Source: Apoda limacodes (lineage: Eukaryota; Arthropoda; Insecta; Lepidoptera; Limacodidae). From it: a stretch of DNA of 64,000 bases. Each line of letters opens with the position of its first letter. Position 1 is the first letter of the stretch. A program made the position numbers and the translations under genes. Under the pieces are notes generated by a model that made no database searches, was not told where the DNA came from, and saw only the letters and a list, made by a program, of their open reading frames with translations. Of the stretch, positions 33,857-44,298 are shown in pieces. The DNA is taken from assembly GCA_946406115.1 (NCBI GenBank), contig OX291562.1:7966001-8030000 (forward strand). The letters are read 5' to 3'.

Positions 33857-34048
33857 TATAAAAAAAAATTTTCATAAATAAGATGCAGTCAAAATACAAA
33901 CCTCAAACCAGGACTTCAACTTGCAACAATCATGCAATAGCTCAATTAGTAGAGCACTTACACGGACTGTAAGGATTGTTGCAGGTTCAAGTCCTGGCTC
34001 GAGATTTATATTTTGACTGCATCTTTTCTATAAAAATATTTTTTTATA
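33857..34048. repeat. Hairpin element with a tRNA-like core
   Basis: Arms at 33881-33931 and 33974-34024 are inverted copies (agatgcagtcaaaatacaaa; gattgttgcaggttcaagtc), and weaker AT-rich symmetry extends outwards. The centre (about 33934-34003) has an A-box-like tagctcaattagtagag, a B-box ggttcaagtcc and gactgta as in tRNA-Tyr. The anticodon and acceptor stems do not fold properly, so it is not a tRNA gene. It looks like a tRNA-derived SINE head captured in a snapback. Confidence 0.65.
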
Positions 34049-34049
34049 T

Positions 34050-34640
34050 TAAAAATTATCTCATTGTAATATAACTTTACTTTCTAAAATTCTTTTGCAG
34101 CAAACAACATATACCAATCCTGCAAGGTTGACATTTGTCCTGTAGACATTTTTATGAATCCCACTTATTTTGAAACAGGTACCAAGAGGTTGCGCTCTAC
34201 ATTTAGAGTTATGTATCCAAGCCACAGCATACTATTCCTTCTGGGCATGTAGGCTTTAAAATGAACATTAATACAGACCTATAAGATAGTAAATGTCAAG
34301 TTTCAATGTTCGTAACTCGATCAAACATAAAGGAACGGATATAGATGAAATCCGACCACAGATAGAACAAGACCTGAATTATACAAAGGATACTTTTTCC
34401 GGATTTAAAATTTCCGCAAATAGATGTTTCGCCAGGCCAAACCGCACATCTGTTTCACTTCTAATTGCTCGATTTGTAAACCTAATGTGCCAATTCGTTA
34501 CATTGTAAGGGTGTTTAAAATGTATACGTGTTTCGTCACGCCCGCGGTTGATTAGTGCATGTTTGCCCGGCGTCTGCGTGCGTAATAAAAAAAAAACACT
34601 CATATTTCTTAAAACACCTTAACATGCATTATAAATAGAA
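34050..34640. other. No gene recognised
   Basis: Unassigned sequence between the hairpin element and the P450 pseudo-exon. Frames of 71-74 codons overlap on opposite strands and have no motif. I see no remains of P450 exons 9 or 10 here. Confidence 0.3.
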
Positions 34641-34645
34641 CTTAC

Positions 34646-34796
34646 TTAATTGGATATCTTTATCTAGTCGTCGGGATACTAGTGGTGCGACGGGATACAG
34701 TCTCAAACCCTCTTTGATAAAAGCGTCTAGGAAATTAATTTCGACACATCTTCTTTTTTAACATCTCTTTCTGAATCTCCAAATACATCTTGCAAT
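34646..34796 (-). pseudogene. P450 pseudogene, exon 8-like (K-helix)
   Basis: With acceptor tttatag and donor GTAAGT intact, the exon reads LQDVFGDSERDVKKEDVSKL, then after a frame change LDAFIKEGLRLYPVAPLVSR and RLDKDIQL. It is 151 bp against 152 in the complete gene. A single missing base in the codon before LDAF shifts the frame and brings a TAG into frame. ExxR is preserved (EGLR). It is clearly a paralogue of exon 8 at 9612-9763. Confidence 0.85.
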
Positions 34797-34849
34797 CTAT
34801 AAAAACACATGATATTCTCTTAAAATAAATACATCCTACCTATTGTATT

Positions 34850-35320
34850 TGTGTAAGTCTGTTTGTTTGTATTTGCTTAACTTTGCTACGGAGTAACTAA
34901 TCGAGCTGATTTTTGGCTCAGATCAAATAAAAAAGTACAAATGGAATCTCTGCGACAATGAAGTGCGGCCGGTTTAAACTACTCCTCGACGTGTACATAC
35001 ACAATAAAGGTCCGTTTACATCTACAGACATTGAACGTGTCAGACACGTGGCTTGGCAGACAAAACAATATTCTTTTATACAGTCTCTATTAACGTATTT
35101 ATATCTATCGTTACACGGTCGCACACGGCCAAATAAATGGTCTGAGATTTTTAGCATAGAGATTGTTGAGGGAACGGAGAAGGATATAGGCTACTTTTTA
35201 TCACGGAAAAAGGTCCCGTAGTAGTATCTAAAACCAAATTTGAACTGGTTAGACTTGCGGTAGAAATCTTAATTTTATAACCTAATTTAGCGGGGCAGGA
35301 GCCGCGGGCAACAATAAGTT
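34850..35320 (-). repeat. Lepidopteran interspersed repeat, copy E, with an insert
   Basis: It ends in ggggcaggagccgcgggcaa and has ggatataggctactttttat in the middle. About 200 bp (34940-35150) of unrelated sequence interrupts it. Confidence 0.5.
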
Positions 35321-35379
35321 ATAGACATTTGGTTGACATAAACAACATTAGCTGGGACAGCTTATAACTAGAGATGAGC

Positions 35380-36650
35380 CGGCTAGTCGGGAGAGCCAAC
35401 TATTCGGAATCGGTCGTAGTCGGCAACTAGTTGGCGACTATTCGGCAAAATATGCCGATTATAATATAAACGCAATCCCAAAATGTCGCCTTCAGAAGGT
35501 GCGTTCTTTCATAATTCAGAGCATTTGCTTTTTTACATACTTTTGAAACTTATATTAAAAAAGTTCTTATTAACAAGGGATACTATACTGTGGAAGAATT
35601 AAATAAAGATAATAATGTCTGGAATTAAAGGTATGGGTCCAATATTGGACATCCATCTATGACTTATGTAGTTGATAATTATTGACACATTACGATCAGG
35701 GGATGCACCATTGATAGTCGTCCACCGTTGGCGGCTTGGTGTTTGGGGGTTCTTAAAGGGGGTTGGTGTGGCGCATAGACGTGTACATTTATGTGTGTTT
35801 ACACATATTTGCATAGATTTTGTGTGTTTCGTTGCCTGGTTCCTGCGTGATTGATGGTAACAGGTGTACACCCGAGAAGTTTCTTGTCACTTCTTCTTTC
35901 CTTAGGCTTGTTTCCGAAGTGATAGTACGTTGAATGGTGTGCATTTGTTGCCGGACTGTCGTGTGGGAGCTGGACTACGTGATATACAACGTCTGTGAGT
36001 ATGTGTATGCATATGGGTATGTGTGCACTTTTGTGTGATGCGCCCTCTCGCACTGTCGCTGGGAGGCCGATGGTGGATTTCAGCGGTTTATTAATACTAT
36101 ATTTATTATATTATTATACTTGTTTTACTTATGTTTATACATATATGTATAGTTTTTTTTTTCTAGTAGTATCAATATTTGATACACTATTTGTGTTTTA
36201 TGTATATTTATGTGTGTCCTTGAGTATGTATTTATATATTTATTTAGTTATATTATTGTAAGAAATTTGATAATTTAGTAAACGCTTTTGACCTTCCAAA
36301 CTTCTCTTATCTAAATATTTTTAAAAGCAACTATAAATCAGTTTTCTGTTCAAAGTACGTGTGTTCGCCGTGTGATGTTAAATGTAAACTTGTGTGTGTA
36401 AATCTCAATATGAATCGGATTTATATTTTGTTCCTTTACTACACACATTGTAACTGGTGCAATCGAAGTTTTATTGGAGTTGCTTGAGTGTGTCATGCTC
36501 TCTCAAAGTGTCTCTGCGGTGGTGGCATGTACGTCATGTCAAAACATGGTTTAGCGAAGCGATGGCTGATTCATGTGTTATACTTGTGAACGGGTGCCGC
36601 TGTGGAGACTGGTCTGCTCTTGCAAACTTCTTTGTATTCTTAGTATTCGG
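35380..36650. other. hAT-like element interior, no gene recognised
   Basis: GT-rich stretches (35.7-36.1 kb) and AT-rich stretches have several frames of 60-90 codons without motifs. Confidence 0.3.
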
Positions 36651-36654
36651 TCAT

Positions 36655-36845
36655 CGGTGTAGGATTTCAACGGCCACACCTCAATTATGGAAAAAAAATG
36701 AACGGATAATACTTGACGTTTTCAAGTAGCTTATGTCCTTTTCCGGGACTCAAACTATCTGCATGCCAAATTTCATCTTGATCGGTACAGCGGTTTCAGC
36801 ATGATTCTGCATGTAACCAGACAGATTTACTTTCGCATTTATAAT
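36655..36845 (+). repeat. Lepidopteran interspersed repeat, copy F
   Basis: It has cggtgtaggatttcaacgg, agcttatgtccttttccggg, ctgcatgccaaatttcatct and ends ttactttcgcatttataatt. A clear member of the family, with its 5' end missing. Confidence 0.75.
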
Positions 36846-37732
36846 TTTTATTATTATATTATATTCATGGATATTATGGATTGTTTTAAGTATATGTATG
36901 TACATATGTTTGTGCAAAAATATAATTATGATGGCGCTAATGCCATTAGTACTATGAATACCGGAATACTCTTAAATATCTGAATTCCTTCACTCGATTG
37001 ACAATATTTGACGCTTCACATGGTGCGCCCCCTATGCTACATAAAAACAAAAAAATAATAATTTACATGTTTAACTTTGTTTTTAGTAGCTTACTAACTT
37101 ATTTTTATTACCTAATAAGTGATTCGGTACATATTCTATTCTTTCAAATAAATAAATAAATTCAAATAGTTTATTTTTAAAAAATAGGATACAATATCAT
37201 TTTTTTGACGTCAGTATAATATGCAAGGAATTTATAAACTACTACCGTTTCGGAATCAAGATGGCATTCTGGGGAGAAGAAACGGCGAAAGAAACTCTCC
37301 AGCTGTCGCTCTTTTCAATTTAAATTATATAACGATTGGGACATTTCTAAATACAAGTACTATGATAGCAACATTTTAGCTATCCCATGCGTTTTTATCT
37401 ATAAGATAGTCTTTATTTGAATAGTAAGCTTTTTTTGACAAGTTTCTGTTTAACAAAAATTTTTAACTTTTTTAAATTCAGCTTACATACTTCTGCGAGG
37501 ATTTTGTTTGAAAATACGGACACATTGTCCTTTAAATGATTTATCAATTTTCTCAAGCCTTGTGTGGATCAGAGCCAGTTTGGGTCTATTTCTTGTATTT
37601 CGATTATGAACATCACTATTTTTTTAAAAAAGATTAATATTCTTATGAACATACATTAAATTATCAAATATATATTGACCAGGTAAAATAAGTATAGTGA
37701 TCTCTTTAAATTTATCCCTTAAAGAGTGTCTG

Positions 37733-39437
37733 TTAGATAAATTGTATATTGCTCGAATAGACCTCTTCTACAGTACAAATATTGTCTGTATATTCCCCCC
37801 ATTGAAGTTTTGCACCTAAAGTAATACCTAAGAATACAGCGCTATCTACAACATCTAATTGCTCCCCTTTTATAAGTACACTGGTTCCTACTTGACTAAC
37901 ATTTGGCGTTAAGAATTTAATACATTTGGTTTTCTTACTGTTTAAAAGCAAATTATTCATATTGAACCAGTGGACAACTTTAGACAGACAGTTGTTTACA
38001 TTATCTACTACTGTTTCGCGTCTTTAAACTCTAAACAAAAGTGATGTGTCATCTGCGAACAACACTATCTCGTGATTGTTTTAATGACCTCCGGCAGATT
38101 ATTAATGTATATAAGAAATAGGAATGGCCCCAGGATGGAGCCCTGTGGAACGCCTATTTTAATTTTAGATCCACGGGCGACGGGCCTGTCTGAATCCTAT
38201 TGTCCAGGTACGAGCTAATGAGTTTAAGTGCAGTACCCCTAATACCATAGTGTTGCAATTTCCTGATTAGGGTTTCATGTTGAACGCAATCACAAAAAAC
38301 ACCCAAGGCATCCATTGAATCCTCTCAAGCATCAAATATGTACTGAATAAGCTCAACGCCAGCGTCGGTTGTTGACGGACCTTTTGTGAACCCAAACTGT
38401 TTGCAAGTCAGTTGTGAAGTAAAATGACTACTCGTTTGATTTAAGATCAGTTTTTCAAAGATTTTACTGAAAACAGGTAGTATAGAGATAGGTCTAAAGT
38501 TAGAGAGGTCAGTAGTACTACCTGATTTAAATATAGGTATAATTTTACTGTATTTCTTTAAATCAGGAAATACACCACAATCAATAGATTTATTAAAAAA
38601 AAACTGGTTGCCTGTAAAGTCGGTATACGGGCGAAAGTTTTACGTGACAATGATTTTATGTCTGTCTCTCTCGCTCTTAGGCGGGCGCGTGCCTCTCACT
38701 CGCTCTCATTGTGAGCGCATAACGTGAGCGGAGCGTAACGCAGTTTCTTGAAGTGTCACCCGGCAAACCAATTTATAAGACGTTGTCACGTCAATATTAA
38801 AGCTTATAGGGAGCAATCACAGAAATTATGGTTTTTACTAAGGTAACTGAATGGCCCCAGAGATCAGCTGTATTTGTTATTTTTAGAGAATTAAATGCTT
38901 TGATAACATCATTATGATTTACATCTCTTAATTTAAATTCTTTTGGCATTCTTTTACATTTTCTTTTAACAGAGCCTCTGCTATTCATGAAGATGAGTTT
39001 AGTGAGTTGGTAGTTAAGAATGGAATATCCAGGAAAAAATTATTGAACAATGAGGCAATATCTGTTTCTGAGTTAAAAATAGTCCCATCAACTTCTAGAC
39101 AATAATCAGTTTTATGAGATTTTGATTTTCTAGTCTTAGCATTAAGAATACTACAAGTAGTTTTTATTTTATCATTACTATTTTTAATTGTTTCACTTAA
39201 AAAACGTGATTTTGCTGTACGACAGATTACTTTTAATAATTTAGAGTATTTTTTAGCATAATCATTAAATTTCTTGCTTATATTAAACTTTCTTTCACTA
39301 TTTAACTCATACAATCGTTTTCTGCTTACATGGATAGATATGGTAGCCCAATCACTAAAGCATGGACGTTGGTTAGCTAAAACACTCTTGGGTTTAAATA
39401 CAGTGTCGTACTCATCACTAAAATCTTTAAAAAACAT
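37733..39437 (-). pseudogene. LINE reverse transcriptase, broken
   Basis: Pieces in order: SKLLKVICRTAKSRFLSETI (pre-RT), FNSLKITNTADLWGHSVTLV, then (after the 190-bp insert) LKKYSKIIPIFKSG and LSNFRPISILPVFSKIFEKL, CKQFGFTKGPSTTDAGVELI and, at the end, NNLLLNSKKTKCIKFLTPN and VDSAVFLGITLGAKLQW. The segment around the expected catalytic (F/Y)xDD is decayed. It cannot make an active enzyme. Confidence 0.75.
38602..38794 (+). repeat. 190-bp repeat with acgtgacaa/ttgtcacgt ends, copy 3
   Basis: It starts with ggttgcctgtaaagtcggta, has acgtgacaa then atgtctgtctctctcgctct and ends gttgtcacgtc. It splits the reverse transcriptase of the surrounding LINE, so it moved after that LINE arrived. Confidence 0.8.
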
Positions 39438-39639
39438 ATTATATTGTGTATTTGGATTATTATTATCGACAAGAGACGGAATTTATAACAATAAATTATT
39501 TTTAAATATCTCCAAGTGTCGTTTAGTTTTAAGTCTTAAAACATTTTTTTCCTTAAATTTATTCTCCGTTAACAATTCAGTTTGCAATAACTGCCTACAA
39601 TGGTAAGAAGAAAGGTTATTTATAATACTTTTATTTGTA

Positions 39640-40257
39640 ACTGTAATACAATCTGTAAAAATATTATCTATGCATGTTGCTGTATTGTCTAGTTGGTGAT
39701 AGAAATATATTTTTGCAGTTGAATGATTGAAATAGACTTTTTAATTTTATGCCTAAGGAGGAGTTTTCTATTAACAAATCTATATTTATAAATTGAAATC
39801 TCCGCAAACAAATACTTTTTTAATGTTTTTACAAATAATGGATAGAGCCTCCTCCATTTTATTTTCAAAAATGACATAATCTGTTGAGGGCGGCCTGTAC
39901 ACACTAACAACAATGAAATGCTCTAACTCCACACAGGCTATTTCAATAATTCGTTCAACAGCCTCTGCTCACAATATCTTTCCGATCTATATGTTTTAAC
40001 TTGTTATTTACATGAAATAAAGAGCCACCATGAATAGCGCGTTCCCTGTTGAACGAACCACCAATTTGGTGACTACTGAAGTTGAACATGAACTGATGAG
40101 ATTTTAGCCAATGTTCTGTAATGCATAGAATATCTCTGTTGCCGCAGTTCATGAACAACTCTATTTCAAGGTCTTTTCCAAGCATACCTTGAATATTTTG
40201 GTTGACTATGTTTAAGGTTTTTTTTAGAACATTTGGGTAAATTATTATTAGACTCAA
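39640..40257 (-). pseudogene. LINE endonuclease (EEP type), broken
   Basis: Minus frames read LNIVNQNIQGMLGKDLEIEL, CNRDILCITEHWL-like DILCITEHWLKSH (the Glu of the Mg site), GGSLFHVNNKLKH and, in another frame, VSVYRPPS and VFVCGDFNL (family: GDFN with catalytic Asp). This is the apurinic-like endonuclease that nicks the target for insertion. Confidence 0.7.
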
Positions 40258-40293
40258 AAGTCAAGCCAGAGTGATTCTCTGTTGTACACTTAG

Positions 40294-41169
40294 CTAAAAA
40301 AAAGTATTTGGAACAGTTTCCAAAGTCTTAAAACTATTATGTTGCCCAATAGAGGCAATTTGACTAGAATTTCTTGGAAGCGTTTTCAAAGTCAGTATAT
40401 TAAAACTAGTATTATGCCCAAAAGACGCAGTCTCACAAGCCAAATTCTTGGTTAAGTTATTTAAATAATATGACAATGAGCGTACTGTCTGTCTTTTATA
40501 AGATTTTGATATACAATTTCTATGTTTTCCTACATAATAGTTGTTATTAATATAATTATTGATGTCAATTACTTGTAAATTATTAAATTTTTGGGACATA
40601 GCATGCATTGGCAAATTGAATTTATATGTTAAAATATTATAATTGTCATGTAAGTATTTGCTGAATGGAAAAGTGAACAATATTATTTGTTTTACATTCA
40701 ATATGCTAAGATTATTTACATTTTTAGTCAATTGATATTTGCTCATTTTTTCTCTCTGCCCTATAAGTATATAACATATATATAGCAACTATGCTGTTTT
40801 CAGAAAATTTATAGTCCTTAATATAATTAAGTATGCCCTGGTAAGAACAGTTGAGAATGCAGAGGTTAATAACAGGCTGATCCAAGTTTGCTCTAAGTAT
40901 ATGCTTTCCAATCTCATCACTGAACATTACAACATTACAATTTTGTTTCTATTATTTTTTTAAGAAGTAGGAAAACTGTCACACTGAGGAGAAACAGAAG
41001 ACTCGTTGTCATGTTGTGACATGCCCGACATCTGCTGACACTCACAGGTTTGTTGATGGTTGTTAAGTGATTCAAAGCTTTCAGCGTTGTATTTACAGAG
41101 GTCAAGTAGGCCATCCATGGCTCTAGTGTGGTCCTCAATTTCTTTTTGGGCTGAACTGTATTTTGCCAT
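40294..41169 (-). pseudogene. LINE ORF1-like region, possibly with an esterase-like domain
   Basis: Frames contain a coiled-coil-like start (MAKYSSAQKEIEDHTRAMDG), then FSDEIGKHILRANLDQPVIN, ILNCSYQGILNYIKDYKFSE and NVKQIILFTFPFSKYLHDNY. Some CR1-group LINEs carry an SGNH-type esterase-like domain in ORF1, and the spacing of these pieces would suit it. The catalytic residues are not securely placed, so this is tentative. Confidence 0.45.
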
Positions 41170-41239
41170 TATTTTGTCTAGAGACGCTTGCAGGGAAGTG
41201 ACCTCTGACTCAAGTCGCAGTGTGTCAGTTCTATACTTG

Positions 41240-41415
41240 TCATTACTTAATACTAACTCTTTAGCTAATTATCAAAGTATTGTATTTTTACTTTGAATAG
41301 AACTTCTTTCCAGCTCTTTTTGGCAGAAATTAACATTGTATTGACGATTCAAATGTGTTAGAAATCTATTTGAATAAAGTTTGATTTGATTTGATTGATT
41401 GATTGAATGAAATAA
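41240..41415 (+). repeat. LINE 3' tail with (TTGAT)n end
   Basis: The sequence leading to gaataaagtttgatttgatt followed by gattgattgattg looks like the 3' end of a plus-strand LINE with a short simple-repeat tail. Confidence 0.4.
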
Positions 41416-42010
41416 TATAAAAAGGTGCATAATAAATGAAATAAAACCAACAATTTATGCTTGTTTTATAATTTCTAAAGAGTATCTAAAGTACCAGGTA
41501 GTTACTAAAGTAACTGTTAAAACATTTGCTTTACTGAATAAGGTAAGATACTACCTAGGAACTTTGGAATATATTATATTATAGCTCAACATTTTCGTAT
41601 ATGTTATAGCAAGGCATATTACAATTTTTTATAGTAACAGTAGTAAAGTAAATATTGTAATGCTAAGGTGACTTTGAGCTGCGTGTGTGCAGCTATAAAT
41701 ATATTTCAAATTTGTACTGATATATTTTGGTATATTAATATATATTATAGCTCCATGTGTAATGGACTTCACGCGTGAGTAAGCCAAGAGGTGACAAAAT
41801 AACCGGCCGATTAGTAGTCAATTTGAAAACCGATTAGTCGGCTATTCAGCTAGTCGGTAAATTCCACAATCGGCCCATCTCTACTAATAACTAAAGCCAC
41901 ATAATTTAACTTGTCTGGTTTCGAAAATGGAAACACTTGTGTTGGACAATGGTTCAGGTTGATAGATTTGAGCTTCAGCAAAGCCTTTTAATATTTTTAA
42001 AACTTCTTAC

Positions 42011-42205
42011 TCTTTATAAACAAGGTCTTGAACACCTAAATCTGATCCAATCATAAGTATTACAAACAAAAGTGAATTTGCTAGAGTTTCGTAATCACAA
42101 TGGTACTTATTGTGTTTACATGTTCTTGGTTTTCTTTCTCAGTAAATGCACCTGTCTCATTCGCTTCTAAAAGCAGTTGATCCAAAAACGAATTAAATTT
42201 GGTTA
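42011..42205 (-). pseudogene. P450 pseudogene, exon 7-like (I-helix)
   Basis: The acceptor ataacag and donor GTAAGA after GA are preserved. The reading is TKFNSFLDQLLLEANETGAF, TEKENQEHVNTI, then a frame change at the oxygen-binding motif, then YETLANSLLFVILMIGSDLG and VQDLVYKE. It aligns along its length with exon 7 of the complete gene (193 bp; here 195). Bases encoding the GG of the (A/G)Gx(D/E)T core are lost and a TAG follows in the original frame, so it is non-functional. It belongs with the exon 8-like copy at 34646-34796. Confidence 0.85.
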
Positions 42206-42544
42206 CTGTTATTCAAAAAAAGAACATTTCCTTCAAATATAATACACTATGAGTGTTTTATGATGAGAAAATTTTGAAGGCCGAACTGAAGTTAAGGCCG
42301 TCAATAATACGAATCCAGCAATGATCTCACGGCCGAGACTCGTATACATCTTTACTCAGAAACGCAGGAAAAAGGATACAGAATTTTAACAGACATGCAA
42401 ATCATGAAACAAAAAAAAAATATTACTTACTTAAAAATTTATGATATACCGCCTTTATTTGATTCTTTCCGCATTTTTTAAACCGAGCTGTTGCAGCGCT
42501 GCAGTGCGGTCTGTGGTCGCTGGCCAGTTCGATATTCAAAAAAA

Positions 42545-42915
42545 TCAAGAATTATCAAGTAGGAATAGGTAACGTAAACAGACCTCAAAAAACTTACGAA
42601 TGATAAACATATTGACACAATGAGCTCTTGTGTATTTCGTCTAGACGCAATCTGAGACATTGAGTTCTGTTAGGGTTGTCCATTATATAAATCTTAAGGT
42701 AATATCTGTTAAATGAGTAATTGCAAATATTTTGTAGTAAAATTGAAGTTCAAATTAGATCGTGGGAAAAGAAGAGATATAAATATTTTTATGCAGTCAA
42801 AATAGAAAAACTCTAATCCAGTTAGCTAGTGTAGGTGAGCGCTGATGTGCATCGTAAGGGGGCATCCTATAATCCTACATTCAGGTCGCAAGTCCTGATC
42901 ACTTAGCCCTATGGC
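42545..42915 (-). repeat. Interspersed repeat, inverted partner of 52728-53085
   Basis: It contains gtaacgtaaacagacctcaa, gtctagacgcaatctgagac, atgcagtcaaaatag and gtcgcaagtcctgatcactt. The same series, reversed, is at 52728-53085. It shares the atgcagtcaaaata end and a tRNA-like agtcct box with the hairpin at 33.9 kb, so they may be one family. Confidence 0.7.
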
Positions 42916-42959
42916 GGCGTAAATGCCGACCAATCGGTTAGACACTTGAAATGTGTCAG

Positions 42960-43925
42960 GGTTGTCACAAAAAAATGCAAGTACGTTTCTACATATTGGA
43001 AAGTTTGTATGCTTGTATATTCTTCGCCACGAATCGAAGCGAGTGAATAAAACCCAGGCGAAACCTCCAGTTTATTTATTTTAGGGTTCTTTAACCAAAG
43101 GGTGCCAACAGAGCACTATTGCTAAGCCTACTCTGTCTGTCTGTCTGACCATTAAAGGACTTTGTTGGAAATTATATTCAAAGTGAAGCTACGTCAGGGT
43201 TGGTCAGTAATTTGATGGGTGATCGCTTAGTGGCAAACTTTTTGTTTGTGTTTGTAAATTACGTAAATAGTGGTAAGTACAGAAGCCTCGGTGCGCAAGT
43301 TCGATTCGCACTTGGAAATTTTTTTTAAAGACACGAACGAACTGTTAGCGACGGACCACACGAAATTTAACGTATAAGGATAAAAATGTAAACAATTTAA
43401 AATAAGGATTTTTTTGGTAAATAAAGTCGTATTCAGACACAAAAGGGTAACGCTAAAACGATATGTAAAATAATTTGTTAGTAATTTGTAAGGTTTGTAA
43501 GTTATATGATATATAAATAACATAGTCTGTACGTGACGAAAAAAAAAGTCACAACAACTAGGTTTAAAAGTATGTCGTTGCAATGTAAGATAGAGTATGT
43601 AAGGTTTGCTCAACTATGTACATGTCATAAGGAATTACATAGAAATAACTTAATGTTAGCGCATAGTGTTCTAGGATCGTATATTATATTGTGACTAAGC
43701 AACTATAGGTAATTTCGGTTAAGATTTAATATGTAGGATTGTCCATAAAAAAGTAGCTTAGGTAAATAATTCGTAAAATTAAATGTAACGTTTTTATATG
43801 TAAAGATGTGTTATGTACTCAAGCACAGTTGAGCTAAAATTAGGTAATGTATTTGTAATTGCAAGTAAATTCTTAATAATTGTATAACGTAGAGAAATAT
43901 CGATAATGTTAAGTAAAAATGTAGT
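42960..43925. other. Repeat debris and jockey 3' flank, no gene
   Basis: At about 43080-43150 there is ttagggttctttaaccaaag followed by ggtgccaacagagcactatt and tctgtctgtctg, a common lepidopteran repeat. The rest is AT-rich; the 128-codon minus frame at 43227-43613 has no recognised domain. Confidence 0.35.
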
Positions 43926-44298
43926 TAAAATCTATCAGTGTAAATTTGTATGAAGTACGTGGACATCTTCTTTACCCCCTGACGGGTAAAAGAGGTACGG
44001 GTGTCGAGTTAAATTAAATATTTTAACCCATGACCCGGGCGAGTCTCGAGGGTGAGCGCACCCTCGGTGAATGTTTAGAGAGGGCCTACTTTTCAGGCCC
44101 ACTGTCAGCAAGTTAGTGGCCACTTTGTGGAAGTGGCGAAGAAGGAATAAACAAAAACCAAAAACAGAATAATAAAACCAAAATGGGAAGAAATGTGAAA
44201 AAATTTCGAAAAAGTACGAAAAATTTGAAAAAATATAAAAATGATAATAATAAAAACAATTTAAGCAATTTTAACAATACAAAAACCAAGCAAGAGGC

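Larger units (their letters stand above)
37141..41240 (-). mobile_element. Decayed full-length CR1/Daphne-like LINE
   Basis: On the minus strand, in order: an ORF1-like region (41169-40294), an endonuclease (40257-39640) and a reverse transcriptase (39437-37733), ending near an AAATAAATAAAT-rich tail at 37150. Stops and shifts interrupt every part. A copy of the 190-bp repeat is inserted in the reverse transcriptase (38602-38794). The style of the proteins (KKYSKLLKVICR...SRFLSETI; LNIVNQNIQGM) resembles CR1-group or Daphne elements of insects; exact family unsure. Confidence 0.7.
35369..41883. mobile_element. Large hAT-like element in the P450 pseudogene
   Basis: The left end is tagagatgagccg and the right end cggcccatctcta, inverted repeats with one mismatch. 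The flanks cttataac (35361-35368) and ctaataac (41884-41891) look like an 8-bp target duplication with one change. Both subterminal regions are dense in ctagtcgg/gactattcgg motifs, as in hAT elements. Of 6515 bp, about 4 kb is a LINE inserted on the minus strand (37.1-41.2 kb). I see no transposase, so the element is non-autonomous or decayed. It separates exon 8-like and exon 7-like sequences of the P450 pseudogene. Confidence 0.7.

Noticed and set aside
33934..34003. tRNA-Tyr-like gene
   Set aside because: A and B boxes and GTA are present, but the acceptor stem does not pair and the anticodon stem fits only with a wrong loop. It lies inside a hairpin element.
35599..36261. Overlapping frames of 60-90 codons on both strands
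   Set aside because: GT-rich, low-complexity DNA inside the hAT-like element; no motif and no preferred frame.
42425..42480. Possible remnant of exon 5 of the P450 pseudogene (KNQIKAVYHKFL before a gtaagt)
   Set aside because: Similarity to LKRKQDKVLKILKNK is suggestive, but only about 18 codons remain before other sequence begins. Too short to claim.
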